NCBI RefSeq assembly: GCF_016592155.1
Contig: NZ_AP024237.1
Location: 3,844,001 to 3,908,000, forward strand
Reading direction: 5' to 3'
DNA: 64,000 nt
Origin: Mycobacterium heckeshornense
GTDB taxonomy: Bacteria; Actinomycetota; Actinomycetes; Mycobacteriales; Mycobacteriaceae
Shown here: piece by piece, positions 16,721-26,256 of the stretch
Layout: each line of letters starts with the position of its first letter
Position numbering within the stretch: the first letter of the stretch is position 1
Notes under the pieces: generated by a model
Seen by the model: only the letters and a program-made list of their open reading frames with translations
Databases searched by the model: none
What the model was told of the DNA's origin: nothing
Position numbers and translations under genes: made by a program

Positions 16721-17902
16721 ATGGAACTGCGCCGGGTCTATAACTTGTACCAGTGGCGGGTTTCCCGAATTGCCTCAGTGCTTCGGATCGGCGTCGTGGC
16801 ACTCATGGTTATGGCCATGCTCGTGGGAACCCCCCGGGCCGAATGGCCACAGCAAACCGTTCTACTGGCGCTGTACAGCCTCGCCGCACTATCTGCCTTT
16901 ATCTTTGCGTTTTCACCAGCTCGCCAATCTCGGATCGGTCGGTTACAGCCTGTCGCTTTCACCGTCATTGACGTTTTGGCATTGACGAGTTTCCAGTTGT
17001 TGTCCACCCACGGACTAATGCCGCTAATGGTCATGACGGCGCTGCCGATCCTGGCGGGGCTTGATGTGTCGTCGCGAAGAGCCGTTATCGTGCTGGTCTG
17101 CAGCTGGCTGGGGTTTGTTGTCGCTGGCCTTCAAGATCCGGTGATGATCCGTGAGATGGGTTGGCCGGTAACTATTTTCGGACTCGTGTTGTATGGGTTC
17201 CTGTGCTGCACGGCGCTAGTGGTCGTTCGGGTCGAGGAGCGGCACGCCAATACGGTTGCGGGGCTGAGCGCTTTGCGGGAGGAGCTGCTTGCCGACACGA
17301 TGACCGCAGCGGAAAGGGTGCAGCGCCGAATATCGGAATCAATTCATGATGGACCGCTACAGGACGTGCTAGCAGCCCGTCAGGAACTCGCCGAATTGGA
17401 CGCGGCGACACCCGAGGACCCGCACGTCAACCACGCCCTGGCCTGTCTCCAGAGCGCGTCGGAGCGACTTCGGGAAGCCACCTTCGAGCTGCATCCAGCT
17501 GTTCTGGAGCAGGTCGGGGTTGGTGCCGCGGTTGAACAACTCGCGTCTTTCACTGCGCGCCGCTCCGGCGTTGCGATCACGACCGATATCGACTATCCGG
17601 TACAAACCACAATCGACCCGATCGTGTTCGGCGTGGTTCGCGAGTTGCTTTCCAACGTGGTGCGCCATGCGCACGCTAGTCGCGCCTCGGTCGCACTTGG
17701 GATCACCAATGGTAAATGTCACCTCGACGTTGCCGATGACGGTATCGGGATAACCAGCCAAGCGTTAGCGCGCCGACTCGCAGAGGGGCACATTGGGCTT
17801 GCCTCGCATCGGGCCCGCGTGGAAGCGGCCGGCGGAAGCTTCACCTTCCTCGATGAGCCCGTAGGCGTCCATGTCCGGGTCGAGCTACCGCTTAGGAACT
17901 AA
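16721..17902 (+). CDS. NarL-type sensor histidine kinase
   Basis: 393-residue membrane kinase. Five or so hydrophobic segments fill about residues 20-175 with little extracytoplasmic loop, suggesting intramembrane sensing. The HisKA_3 phospho-acceptor region is RRISESIHDGPLQDVL with His near residue 213. The ATPase domain has the N-box RELLSNVVRHAHAS, the G1 box VADDGIG and the later HIGLASHRARVEAAGG. The ATG at 16721 is chosen rather than 16706, as neither has a strong ribosome site. It most probably phosphorylates the divergently encoded response regulator. Confidence 0.9.
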   Translation: MELRRVYNLYQWRVSRIASVLRIGVVALMVMAMLVGTPRAEWPQQTVLLALYSLAALSAFIFAFSPARQSRIGRLQPVAFTVIDVLALTSFQLLSTHGLMPLMVMTALPILAGLDVSSRRAVIVLVCSWLGFVVAGLQDPVMIREMGWPVTIFGLVLYGFLCCTALVVVRVEERHANTVAGLSALREELLADTMTAAERVQRRISESIHDGPLQDVLAARQELAELDAATPEDPHVNHALACLQSASERLREATFELHPAVLEQVGVGAAVEQLASFTARRSGVAITTDIDYPVQTTIDPIVFGVVRELLSNVVRHAHASRASVALGITNGKCHLDVADDGIGITSQALARRLAEGHIGLASHRARVEAAGGSFTFLDEPVGVHVRVELPLRN

Positions 17903-18288
17903 GACACTTCGGTGTGGTCTGAGCAACCGGATCGGCCGCCCAACGGTGCGACCACAACTGGTCGTTCGAGCCGGCGCTCGCGCCCAGGAGACGGAATGCC
18001 CACAGCAGCGAGGCAGGTCAACCGGCCGCCGAGGTGACCTCCGAGCTGCGGTAAGTCGTCGGCGCGCCGCTCGCGGATAGCCAACCGGGGGACAGCGGCC
18101 CTACCAACCGGTGGACAACTAATTCATCTCAAGCTGCGTCCAGTCAGTCGACAGACAACGGCGGCTCTTCGCGGCACGGTAGCTGTGTGATGCGAGCGGC
18201 CCGATAGCAAAGCTGGAAGCAGTAAAGAAAATTTCGGGCGTCGCGCATCCGGCCACCACGAGCGGCGTTGTGACCAAGGGAGATCTGC
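17903..18288. other. Intergenic region upstream of the PE gene
   Basis: 386 bases with no recognised gene. It presumably contains the promoter of the PE/PPE pair; an AT-rich patch (GTAAAGAAAATTT) lies about 70 bases before the PE start. Confidence 0.4.
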
Positions 18289-18591
18289 ATGTCATTTACG
18301 ACCACCGAACCAGCGATGTTGGAGGCTGCCGCAAACAACTTACGGGTCATTGGTGCCGCGATGAGCGCCGGTAGCGCAGCCGCAGCGGCACCGACAACGA
18401 GTGTGATTCCAGCGGCCGCCGACGAGGTATCGGCCTTGACCGCAGCGCAGTTCGCTGCGCACGCCGCGATGTACCAGACCGTCAGCGCCCAGGCTGCGGC
18501 GATCCACGACCTGTTCGTGGCCACCTTGACCACCAGCGCCGCGTCCTACGCAGCCACCGAGGCTGCCAACACCAACACGGTCGCTTCTTAA
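18289..18591 (+). CDS. PE family protein
   Basis: 100-residue PE protein, that is the PE domain alone. It begins MSFTTTEPAMLEAAANNLRV, has the Ala-rich helical hairpin, and the YxxxE-type secretion signal is visible as YAATEAAN at residues 87-94. The ribosome site is GGGAGA, 6 bases upstream. It is followed 28 bases later by a PPE gene; PE and PPE partners of this type form a heterodimer secreted by ESX-5 in slow-growing mycobacteria. Confidence 0.95.
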   Translation: MSFTTTEPAMLEAAANNLRVIGAAMSAGSAAAAAPTTSVIPAAADEVSALTAAQFAAHAAMYQTVSAQAAAIHDLFVATLTTSAASYAATEAANTNTVAS

Positions 18592-18619
18592 GAGGACCGC
18601 GAAAAGGAGCAGTGCAGCA

Positions 18620-19753
18620 ATGGATTTCGGGGCATTACCGCCAGAGATCAATTCTGGCCGGATGTACGCCGGTCCCGGATCGGGTCCGCTGTTGGCCGCC
18701 GCCGCGGCCTGGGAGGGTCTAGCCGCTGACTTGCGATCCACCGCCACCTCGTATCAGTCGGTGGTGTCGGAGTTGACAAGCGGGGCGTGGCGGGGCCCGG
18801 CGTCAACCGCGATGGCTACCGCCGCCACCACCCATGTGGCGTGGTTGACCGCCACCGCGGCGCAAACAGAGCAGTCGGCCAGCCAGGCGCGCGCGGCGGC
18901 GGCGGCCTACGAAATGGCGTTCGCGATGACGGTGCCGCCATCGGTTATCGCGGCCAACCGGAGTTTGCTCATGGCGTTGATCGCGACGAACTTTCTTGGC
19001 CAGAACACCCCTGCGATCATGGCCACCGAGGCCCACTACGCCGAAATGTGGGCGCAGGATGCCGCCGCCATGTACGCCTATGCAGGCTCGTCGGCGGCGG
19101 CCACCGCATTGACCCCGTTCAGCCCGCCACACCAAAACACAAACCCCGCTGGTTTGGCCGCCCAAGCCGCGGCGGTTGCACAGGCCATCGGCGCCGCTGC
19201 TGGAACGGAAACCCAGACGACATTCGCGCGCCTGGTTTCGTCGGTACCCACCGCATTGCAAGGGTTTGCCGTGCCGGGACTGTCCGCCAACCCGCCCAGC
19301 TGGCTCGATTACATGCTCGGCTCGATGACGCTGAGCAGCGGGTTCGCCTCGATCACGAGTTCGTTGACCGGGATCATTCGAATGCTGACGCCTGCTGCGC
19401 AAGCGGTCGAGCACGCAGCAACAACGGGTGGCTCGACGTTCGCGGCGGGACTCGGTGCAAGGGCTACCGGACTGCGGTCGGCGAGCTCCGGGGGCGCGAC
19501 GATCGCCGCGAATCTGGGCCGCGCCGCGTCGATCGGGCGACTCTCGGTGCCGCAAAGCTGGGCAGCTGCGATTCCGGCGACCAGCACGCCTGGGCCATCA
19601 TCCCTGGCTGCTGCCGCGGCGCCGCAGGCGGGCACACCGGAAGGCGTACTGGGCGGGCTCCCGACGGCCATGCCTTTCCGCGGTACCAGCGGTGGGGTTC
19701 TCCGGGTGGGGCAGCGCCGTTTCGTGATGCCCCGTCCTACCTGCGCCGGATAA
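18620..19753 (+). CDS. PPE family protein, SVP subfamily
   Basis: 377-residue PPE protein paired with the preceding PE. The PPE domain begins MDFGALPPEINSGRMYAGPG and includes the WxG-like SGAWRGPAS and LIATNFLGQNTPAIMATE. The SVP subfamily signature GxxSVPxxW is present as GRLSVPQSW near residue 309, and the C-terminus ends with FVMPRPTCAG, as in many SVP proteins. Ribosome site AAGGAG lies about 10 bases upstream. Expected to be secreted with its PE partner by ESX-5. Confidence 0.95.
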   Translation: MDFGALPPEINSGRMYAGPGSGPLLAAAAAWEGLAADLRSTATSYQSVVSELTSGAWRGPASTAMATAATTHVAWLTATAAQTEQSASQARAAAAAYEMAFAMTVPPSVIAANRSLLMALIATNFLGQNTPAIMATEAHYAEMWAQDAAAMYAYAGSSAAATALTPFSPPHQNTNPAGLAAQAAAVAQAIGAAAGTETQTTFARLVSSVPTALQGFAVPGLSANPPSWLDYMLGSMTLSSGFASITSSLTGIIRMLTPAAQAVEHAATTGGSTFAAGLGARATGLRSASSGGATIAANLGRAASIGRLSVPQSWAAAIPATSTPGPSSLAAAAAPQAGTPEGVLGGLPTAMPFRGTSGGVLRVGQRRFVMPRPTCAG

Positions 19754-19999
19754 ACAACGAATTCGCTACCCGGCGCCTGACAGGGCAGCCCACACCTTCC
19801 AGGTGATCTACCAGCAGGCCAGCGCCCACGGCGCCACAATGCAAACCGCCAGTTCAACGCGGTCGGCACCGATTAGCGCCGTCGGCTCCAGCTGGGTCGA
19901 GCCCGATGGCCCTGCGCTTTTTGGCCGCTTGATGGCTGACCGTATACGTGCCGGGCCCAGCGCTGAACCCACTACCCAAAGCCAGAAGAAATCAGGGCC
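19754..19999. other. Intergenic DNA after the PE/PPE pair
   Basis: About 250 bases between the PPE stop and the recombinase relic. Short frames are open but carry no recognised features. Confidence 0.4.
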
Positions 20000-20330
20000 G
20001 GGGTTGCTGCCTCATCGCGTTGGCGCTGCAGGATGGTGGTGTAATTCGATGCAGGATTCGCAGATTGATTCGAAGTGGCGGTCTATCTCGACGGGTTGCG
20101 CCCAGTAGCCGTTGCCGAGATGCGAGGGCATCTCGTTGCGCAGTTTATGTATCTTCGGCGCCTTCCTCATCGCTGCCGAATGCGGGGGCGTGTTAAAAGG
20201 CGCTACGACTTTTCGGTGACAGCGATGTACTCGTCGGCGACGGTCCTGCCGGCGATGCGGGCATAGATCATCGTCATGGCAAGCGTTTTGTGTCTATCTG
20301 CCAGTGATCTGTGGCCCTTCGACCTAGCTT
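20000..20330 (-). pseudogene. Decayed tyrosine site-specific recombinase, C-terminal part
   Basis: On the minus strand the stretch 20292-20203 encodes HKTLAMTMIYARIAGR and then TVADEYIAVTEK, matching the final catalytic motif (His and the Tyr nucleophile in YARI) of actinobacterial phage-type integrase/transposases. After a stop and frame changes, the family C-terminal tail is still readable as KLRNEMPSHLGNGYWAQPVE and HFESICESC. Another frame change follows, and then TILQRQRDEAA near 20000-20035. The catalytic core upstream is lost or scrambled. This is a clear relic of a mobile element on the island's right side. Confidence 0.75.
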
Positions 20331-20660
20331 TGGCTGGTCGACCACCGGGCGAAGCGATCCCGTCCATCAGTTCATGTCCGGCACCACCGCGGGACCGAGT
20401 TGGCCGCGATCACGCAGGGCTATCCACTTGTTGGATCAATACCTGGCCTTCGTTGCGGCGTTGGGTGCGGTGAAGTTAGTTCGAAAATCGACCGAGACAA
20501 CCGATCCGGGCCGGCACGCGACAGCCTGGCCGCGGTGTCATCGAGGAAACGCAGCGGCGATTTTGTCGACAATCGGCAAGACGCCGGGAAACATCAGCGG
20601 ACCAACTGGGGCGTTTTCATAGCCCAGCTCGACGATCGTGTGCAAAGCAGTGCATGTTGA
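20331..20660. other. Scrambled DNA beside the recombinase relic
   Basis: No intact gene. A plus-strand stretch reading HLLDQYLAFVAALGAVK and later LSTIGKTPGN (about 20423-20600) faintly resembles the N-terminal core-binding domain of tyrosine recombinases, which would make it a second, oppositely oriented fragment. The match is weak and from memory. Confidence 0.25.
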
Positions 20661-22286
20661 TCACGGCGTTCTTGACGCCGACCCAGTTGCGCAGACCTCA
20701 CTGGCAGCCGGCGCCTCCGCTGATGCTGAGCGGCTCATCTCGTCGACCCCGCTGAAAGGCCTGTGGGCCGACCTCAAAGCACCCAAACTGAGCTCGCGGT
20801 GGCTCCCGTGAGGCGATGGTTTCGCTGAGGCGGTCACGTTGTGGTGGTTGCGGCGCAGAGAGCAAGGAACTGTAATTGGTCGCCGCCGCCGGGCAGGATG
20901 CCGACAGGTCGAACGCGCTCGATGCAGTGCGCGATGCCAGCGAATCACCTTCCACAGGCCGACGCTCAGCATGGGCAGGTAGAGCACAAACGCGACACGG
21001 AAGGCGGTAGTCGTGTCGGCTGTGGCTGGCTCGAGGGCATCGACGAGGTAACCGACACCGAGCACTGCAATCGCGGTAGCGCAAGCGCCGCCCGTGTTGA
21101 CCGTGCTTAGCGCCGCACCGAGTCTGTGGTCCGGGTTGTGGAGTCTGGCATGCTCCATCCCTATCAATGCTCCAGGGTCGCCAGCGCCGAGCACGACGGC
21201 GAGAACCGCGACGAGCCAAAGAGGTGCCTGCCCGGGCCAGGCGAGAGTCGCCGACCACGTGAGCAGGTTTGCCATGGGAATCCCCAACGCAATCAGTAGC
21301 CGTGCTCGCCCAGAACGGCTGATCGAATGTCCAATCACCGGACCCAGGACGACTCTGGAAACGGCGACGATCGTCAGCAGATGCAGCGCCGTGGCCGCGG
21401 TAAACCTTTCACCGCGGGTGAGGAATGGGAAGCCCCAAAGCAGCAAGAAGGCATTGGCCGGAAAACGGCAAGTGAAATGCACCCAGAAGCCCAGCCGCGT
21501 GCCCGGTTCCCGCCAGGCCTCCCGCAGCGCTGAAAGCCGCCGCATCGCATTGCAATTACCGACAGTGACGTCAGCGCTTCGCTGCTGCCATGACCGGCCG
21601 GCGCGCGCATCATCGAAAGGATGGTCGCGTAACGCCGTCAGCACCACAACGATCAACGAAGCGCCAATCATCGCGGTTCCGAAAAACGTTGCGCTCCAAC
21701 CGAATGTCCTCAAGGCGGTGGAAAGTGGGGCCGCACCCAGTACACTTCCGAACCCGATGCCCACGGCGGTTGCCATCTGGCTCATCAACGCATTCCGTTT
21801 CCCCGGAAACCACGACGCGATCAGGCGCAGCACGCTGCTGGAGATCACCACGTCACCAGCGCTAAAGAGTCCGCGGGTGGCCAAGGCACACGGAAACGAA
21901 TGAGTAACTGCGAAAAACAACTGTGCCACCGACATCGTTGCGAGACCGCAACAAAGGATGCATTTCGGGCCGAATCGATCGATCAACGCGCCTGCGGGCA
22001 CAAGCAGAACCAGATAAACGATAACTTGCAGTGTGACAAAGCTTGCCAGTTGTGTTGCGCTGACACCAAATCGGCTCGCGGCATCGTCGCCCGCCACGGC
22101 CAGAGCACTTCGGTAACCGGCAGCGACAGTAAACACCACCGCCCCAATCGTCCACATACCCAGCGGCTGGATGCGCAATCTTTCGATGGCTCTCGCCTGG
22201 GAATTCCTTGGCAGCGGCGTTCGCTGTTTGAGGGTGGCAAACGGCGATAATCTCGTTTCTGCTGGACCGCTCAGTGGGGTGAGCAT
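20661..22286 (-). CDS. Major facilitator superfamily transporter
   Basis: 541 residues as read from the ATG at 22286, with about 12 hydrophobic segments between residues 40 and 440. The MFS loop 2-3 motif is recognisable as GALIDRFGPKC, and the central loop DHPFDDARAGRSW separates two six-helix halves. The substrate is not identifiable. The last 110 or so residues, after WKVIRWHRALHR, are Arg/Ser-rich and do not look like MFS sequence. They may result from a frameshift or loss of the original stop, so the functional end could lie near 20990. The start is uncertain, as no good ribosome site is visible. Confidence 0.75.
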   Translation of the reverse strand: MLTPLSGPAETRLSPFATLKQRTPLPRNSQARAIERLRIQPLGMWTIGAVVFTVAAGYRSALAVAGDDAASRFGVSATQLASFVTLQVIVYLVLLVPAGALIDRFGPKCILCCGLATMSVAQLFFAVTHSFPCALATRGLFSAGDVVISSSVLRLIASWFPGKRNALMSQMATAVGIGFGSVLGAAPLSTALRTFGWSATFFGTAMIGASLIVVVLTALRDHPFDDARAGRSWQQRSADVTVGNCNAMRRLSALREAWREPGTRLGFWVHFTCRFPANAFLLLWGFPFLTRGERFTAATALHLLTIVAVSRVVLGPVIGHSISRSGRARLLIALGIPMANLLTWSATLAWPGQAPLWLVAVLAVVLGAGDPGALIGMEHARLHNPDHRLGAALSTVNTGGACATAIAVLGVGYLVDALEPATADTTTAFRVAFVLYLPMLSVGLWKVIRWHRALHRARSTCRHPARRRRPITVPCSLRRNHHNVTASAKPSPHGSHRELSLGALRSAHRPFSGVDEMSRSASAEAPAASEVCATGSASRTP

Positions 22287-22536
22287 GCGGCGTGATGTCG
22301 GCACAGCTGGACTATCCCGTGTGCGGCGCTGCCGGCGCATCCCCCGACCAGCCACTTGTCTCGGATGATTCTTACGTCCCCCAAACAGCGGACAGGCTGG
22401 GCAGGACGCCTGGGTGGCGGAAATCTCCGCAGCGTTCGCGACAGGTCCAATCCATCGCGCGACGTAATCGGCAAGGCGTGGATCCCAATGCCCGGTTGTC
22501 GGTGCGCCCCAACATGCTTCCCGCGTGCCGTGACGC

Positions 22537-23706
22537 TCACCGCAGCACGTGCCGTGACATCACCACCCGCTGAATCTGGTTGGTGCCCTCGTAGATCTGG
22601 GTGATCTTGGCGTCGCGCATAAAGCGTTCGACTGGGAAGTCAGTGGTGTAGCCGGCACCACCGAAGAGCTGCACGGCTGACTCCGTCACGTCCATGGCGG
22701 TGTCGGAGGCGAAGCACTTCGCGGCGGCGGAGATGAATCCAAGATTTGGCTCGCCGCGTTCGGCGCGGGCGGCCGCGCTATAGACCATCAGCCGGGCCGC
22801 TTCGATTTTCATCGCCATGTCGGCGATCTCGAATTGCACACCCTGGAACTCGGAGATCGACTTGCCGAACTGCTTGCGGTCCTTGGTGTACGCGATCGTG
22901 GCATCCAACGCGCCCTGAGCGATGCCGACGGCCTGCGCGCCGACCGTGGGGCGGGTGTGATCAAGGGTCTGCAGTGCGGTCTTGAACCCGGTACCGGGTT
23001 CACCGATGATCCGATCGCCCGGGATGCGGCAGTTCTCGAAGTACAGCTCGGTAGTCGGTGAGCCCTTGATGCCCATTTTCTTCTCCTTGGGCCCAACGGA
23101 GAAGCCTTCGTCGTCCTTATGCACCATGAAGGCCGAAATACCGTTGGCGCCCTTGTCCGGATCGGTCACGGCCATCACCGTGTACCAGGTTGATCTGCCG
23201 CCGTTGGTGATCCAGCACTTGGTTCCGTTAAGGATCCAGGTGTCCCCGTCGGCTTTGGCGCGGGTCCGCATCGATGCCGCGTCGCTGCCGGCTTCCCGCT
23301 CGCTTAATGCGTAGGACGCCATCGCCCCGTCCTTGGCCAGCGACGGCAGAACCTGCTTCTTCAGCTCTTCCGAACCCCGCAGGATCAGCCCCATGGTGCC
23401 CAGCTTGTTGACGGCCGGGATCAGCGAAGCCGACGCGTCGACGCGAGCCACTTCTTCGATCACGATGCAGGTGGCCACCGAGTCCGCGCCCTGCCCGCCG
23501 TACTCCTCCGGCACATGCACGGCGTTGAAGCCTGCCGCATTCAGTGCAGCCAGCGCCTCCTCGGGAAACCGGGACCGCTCGTCCACGTCGGCGGCATGGG
23601 GGGCGATCTCCTTTTCCGCCAGCGCGCGGATCGCGGCCCGCAGTTCTTGGTGCTCCTCGGGCAGTTGGAACAGGTCGAACGACGGATTTCCGGCCCAGCG
23701 AGCCAT
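22537..23706 (-). CDS. fadE25: Acyl-CoA dehydrogenase FadE25
   Basis: 389-residue FAD-dependent acyl-CoA dehydrogenase catalysing the first step of beta-oxidation; same length and position as Rv3274c in H37Rv. Signature regions are visible: YALSEREAGSDAASMRTRA (flavin/substrate binding), KCWITNGG, and near the C-terminus the AVQLFGGAGYTTDFPVERFM and RDAKITQIYEGTNQIQ segments. The latter holds the catalytic Glu in YEGT. It lies just upstream of the recombinase/MFS end of the island and marks return to conserved synteny. Confidence 0.96.
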   Translation of the reverse strand: MARWAGNPSFDLFQLPEEHQELRAAIRALAEKEIAPHAADVDERSRFPEEALAALNAAGFNAVHVPEEYGGQGADSVATCIVIEEVARVDASASLIPAVNKLGTMGLILRGSEELKKQVLPSLAKDGAMASYALSEREAGSDAASMRTRAKADGDTWILNGTKCWITNGGRSTWYTVMAVTDPDKGANGISAFMVHKDDEGFSVGPKEKKMGIKGSPTTELYFENCRIPGDRIIGEPGTGFKTALQTLDHTRPTVGAQAVGIAQGALDATIAYTKDRKQFGKSISEFQGVQFEIADMAMKIEAARLMVYSAAARAERGEPNLGFISAAAKCFASDTAMDVTESAVQLFGGAGYTTDFPVERFMRDAKITQIYEGTNQIQRVVMSRHVLR

Positions 23707-23777
23707 TGTGCCTCCTTGCGCTGTGCTTGAGTGCCCGGCTTCACCTCGGGCCGACGCCCAGGCCGATCGTCGCTGGG

Positions 23778-24293
23778 CTACTGACCGGTAACTTTACCGC
23801 GCCGGCTTTTCAGGTCGGCATCCTTAGCGCGCACGCTCTCCGCCAACTGCTCCTGAAAGGCCACGATCCGCGCCCGCAACGCGGGATCGGACGACCCGAG
23901 AATCCGCACCGCCAGTAGGCCCGCGTTGCGGGCACCACCGATGGATACCGTTGCCACCGGAACCCCGGCGGGCATCTGCACGATCGACAGCAGCGAATCG
24001 AGGCCGCCCAGCCGGGCCAGTGGCACCGGAACCCCGATCACCGGCAAGGGTGTCGCCGAGGCCACCATTCCCGGCAGGTGGGCCGCACCACCCGCGCCGG
24101 CAATGATCACCTCGATCCCGCGGTCGGCGGCCCCCCGCGCGTAGTCGAGCATCAGCCCGGGCGTGCGGTGCGCAGATACCACGCCGACCTCGAACGCGAC
24201 ATCGAACTCGTCGAGCGCAGCGGCGGCGTCGGACATCACCGACCAGTCGCTGTCGCTGCCCATGATCACCCCGACGCGGGCCTTGCTAGCCAT
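23778..24293 (-). CDS. purE: N5-carboxyaminoimidazole ribonucleotide mutase PurE
   Basis: 171-residue PurE, which converts N5-CAIR to CAIR in purine synthesis. Typical motifs: [11 protein letters not shown] at the start, VSAHRTPG, and the substrate loop [15 protein letters not shown]. The ATG at 24293 is chosen because the protein then begins [12 protein letters not shown]; upstream codons belong to the purK C-terminus. It overlaps the end of purK by 8 bases, so the pair is translationally linked and the N5-CAIR made by PurK is used next by PurE. Confidence 0.97.
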   Translation of the reverse strand: MASKARVGVIMGSDSDWSVMSDAAAALDEFDVAFEVGVVSAHRTPGLMLDYARGAADRGIEVIIAGAGGAAHLPGMVASATPLPVIGVPVPLARLGGLDSLLSIVQMPAGVPVATVSIGGARNAGLLAVRILGSSDPALRARIVAFQEQLAESVRAKDADLKSRRGKVTGQ

Positions 24294-25506
24294 GTGGCTC
24301 CCATCCGTCGGTCCACTGACCGTGTGACAACCAGTGTGCGGCCAGAGCCGCGCGCTCACGCAGATTCGCCACCTCGGCGTCGTCGGAGCCAAGGAAGTTG
24401 ACGTGCCCGATCTTGCGGCCCGGCCGCTCGCCCTTGCCGTAAAGGTGAACCCGGGCTTCCGGCATCCGGGCGAACAGGTGATGCAGCCGCTCGTCGACCG
24501 TCATCGTCGGCGTGCGCGGGGCGCCCAACACGTTGGCCATCACCGTCACCGGCACGGTGGCACCGGTGTCGCCGAGCGGATAGTCCAGCACCGCGCGCAG
24601 ATGCTGCTCGAACTGGCTGGTGCGAGCCCCGTCCATGGTCCAGTGCCCGGAGTTGTGCGGGCGCATCGCCAGTTCGTTGACCAGCAACCGGCCGTCAGTC
24701 GTTTCGAACAGCTCGACCGCCAGCACTCCGACGACACCGAGCTCGGCCGCCAGCCGCAGCGCCAGCTGCTGGGCCTCGGCGCCGACGTCGTCGTCAAGTC
24801 CCGGCGCCGGCGCGATCACCTCGACGCAGATGCCATCGCGCTGCACGGTCTGCACCACCGGCCACGCCGCGCCCTGGCCGAACGGCGAGCGCGCCACCAA
24901 CGCGGCCAGTTCGCGGCGCATCTCGACCCGCTCCTCGACCAGCACCGGCACGCCGCTGGCCAAAAATTTGTCCGCGGCCTCCCGGGCCTGAGCCACATCG
25001 CGGGCCATCCGCACCCCACGGCCGTCATACCCGCCGCGGACCGCCTTGACCACAATCGGGCCGCCGACGCGACCGGCGAACGCGTCGACCCTGTCCAGCT
25101 CGTCGAGCCGGCTGACACCTGCGAACCGCGGCACCGGCGCATCCAGCGCGGCAAGCCGCTCCCGCATGACGAGCTTGTCCTGCGCGTGGACCAGGGCCTG
25201 CGGCGGCGGCGCGACGTTGACGCCCTCAGCGACCAGTTTCTCCAGCAGCTCGTTGGGGACGTGCTCGTGGTCGAAGGTCACAACGTCCGCGCCGAGTGCC
25301 ACCCGGCGCAGATCGTCAAGGTTGGTGTGGGAACCGACGACCACGTCCGGGCTGACCTGAGCAGCGGGATCGTCGGGCGCGGCGGCCAGCACCCGCAGGG
25401 TCTGGCCCAGGGCGATCGCGGCCTGATGGGTCATTCGGGCCAGCTGACCGCCACCAACCATGGCGACCAGCGGTGCGGCGATGGGCGTACCGGGCACGCC
25501 AATCAT
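24286..25506 (-). CDS. purK: N5-carboxyaminoimidazole ribonucleotide synthase PurK
   Basis: 406-residue ATP-grasp enzyme that carboxylates AIR with ATP and bicarbonate. The N-terminal [16 protein letters not shown] nucleotide-fold start ([17 protein letters not shown]) is followed by the ATP-grasp lysine region [15 protein letters not shown], the acidic metal site [19 protein letters not shown], and [13 protein letters not shown], all characteristic. It is the upstream gene of the purK-purE pair and lies divergent from the GtrA-type gene. Confidence 0.96.
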   Translation of the reverse strand: MIGVPGTPIAAPLVAMVGGGQLARMTHQAAIALGQTLRVLAAAPDDPAAQVSPDVVVGSHTNLDDLRRVALGADVVTFDHEHVPNELLEKLVAEGVNVAPPPQALVHAQDKLVMRERLAALDAPVPRFAGVSRLDELDRVDAFAGRVGGPIVVKAVRGGYDGRGVRMARDVAQAREAADKFLASGVPVLVEERVEMRRELAALVARSPFGQGAAWPVVQTVQRDGICVEVIAPAPGLDDDVGAEAQQLALRLAAELGVVGVLAVELFETTDGRLLVNELAMRPHNSGHWTMDGARTSQFEQHLRAVLDYPLGDTGATVPVTVMANVLGAPRTPTMTVDERLHHLFARMPEARVHLYGKGERPGRKIGHVNFLGSDDAEVANLRERAALAAHWLSHGQWTDGWEPHG

Positions 25507-25593
25507 GGTGTCACGACCGGCTGAGCGCGGTGTTTAGCGGCGCTGGCACCGCCGCGGCGCGCCGGCGACCCGTAATACGTAGACTGCGACACT

Positions 25594-26256
25594 GTGTCCT
25601 TTGCCGATGCCACGATCGTGCGGTTGCCGCGGGTGGTCCGGTCCTACGTCGAACGCCATCACGAACTGATCAAGTTCGTCATCGTCGGGGCCACCACGTT
25701 CGTCATCGACTCGGCGATCTTTTACACGCTGAAGCTGACCATCCTCGAACCCAAGCCGGTGACCGCCAAGGTCATCGCGGGCATCGTCGCGGTCATCGCG
25801 TCGTACATCCTCAACCGCGAGTGGAGCTTCCGGCACCGCGGCGGCCGTGAACGCCACCACGAGGCGTTGCTGTTTTTCGCCTTCAGCGGGGTGGGGGTGC
25901 TGCTGTCCATGGCGCCGCTGTGGTTCTCCAGCTACATCCTGCAGCTGCGGGTGCCGCACGTGTCGCTGACGGTGGAGAACATCGCCGACTTCATCTCGGC
26001 CTACATCATCGGCAACCTGCTGCAGATGGCGTTCCGGTTCTGGGCATTTCGCCGGTGGGTGTTCCCCGACGAGTTCGGCCGCATCCCGGAGGGGGCGCTG
26101 GAATCGGCGCTGACCGCAGGCGGCATCGCCGAGGTCTTCGAGGACAACATCGAAGAGGGCGGCACGGTCACGCTGCTGCGGGGGTGGCGGTCCCGCCGCA
26201 GCCGGTTCGCTCAGCTGGGCGACTCGTCGGATCCGAGCGTGTCGAAAACTTCGTGA
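25594..26256 (+). CDS. GtrA-family membrane protein (Rv3277-type)
   Basis: 220-residue membrane protein of the GtrA/DPMS1 family, thought to assist transfer of polyprenyl-phosphate-linked sugars across the membrane for cell-wall glycosylation. Four hydrophobic segments are visible, including KFVIVGATTFVIDSAIFYTL near residue 28 and IIGNLLQMAFRFWAF near 140; the conserved SYILNREWSF falls after the second. It starts at GTG 25594. Its end overlaps the convergent PH-domain gene by 46 bases. A hydrophilic C-terminal tail of about 60 residues is extra relative to short GtrA proteins. Confidence 0.88.
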   Translation: MSFADATIVRLPRVVRSYVERHHELIKFVIVGATTFVIDSAIFYTLKLTILEPKPVTAKVIAGIVAVIASYILNREWSFRHRGGRERHHEALLFFAFSGVGVLLSMAPLWFSSYILQLRVPHVSLTVENIADFISAYIIGNLLQMAFRFWAFRRWVFPDEFGRIPEGALESALTAGGIAEVFEDNIEEGGTVTLLRGWRSRRSRFAQLGDSSDPSVSKTS

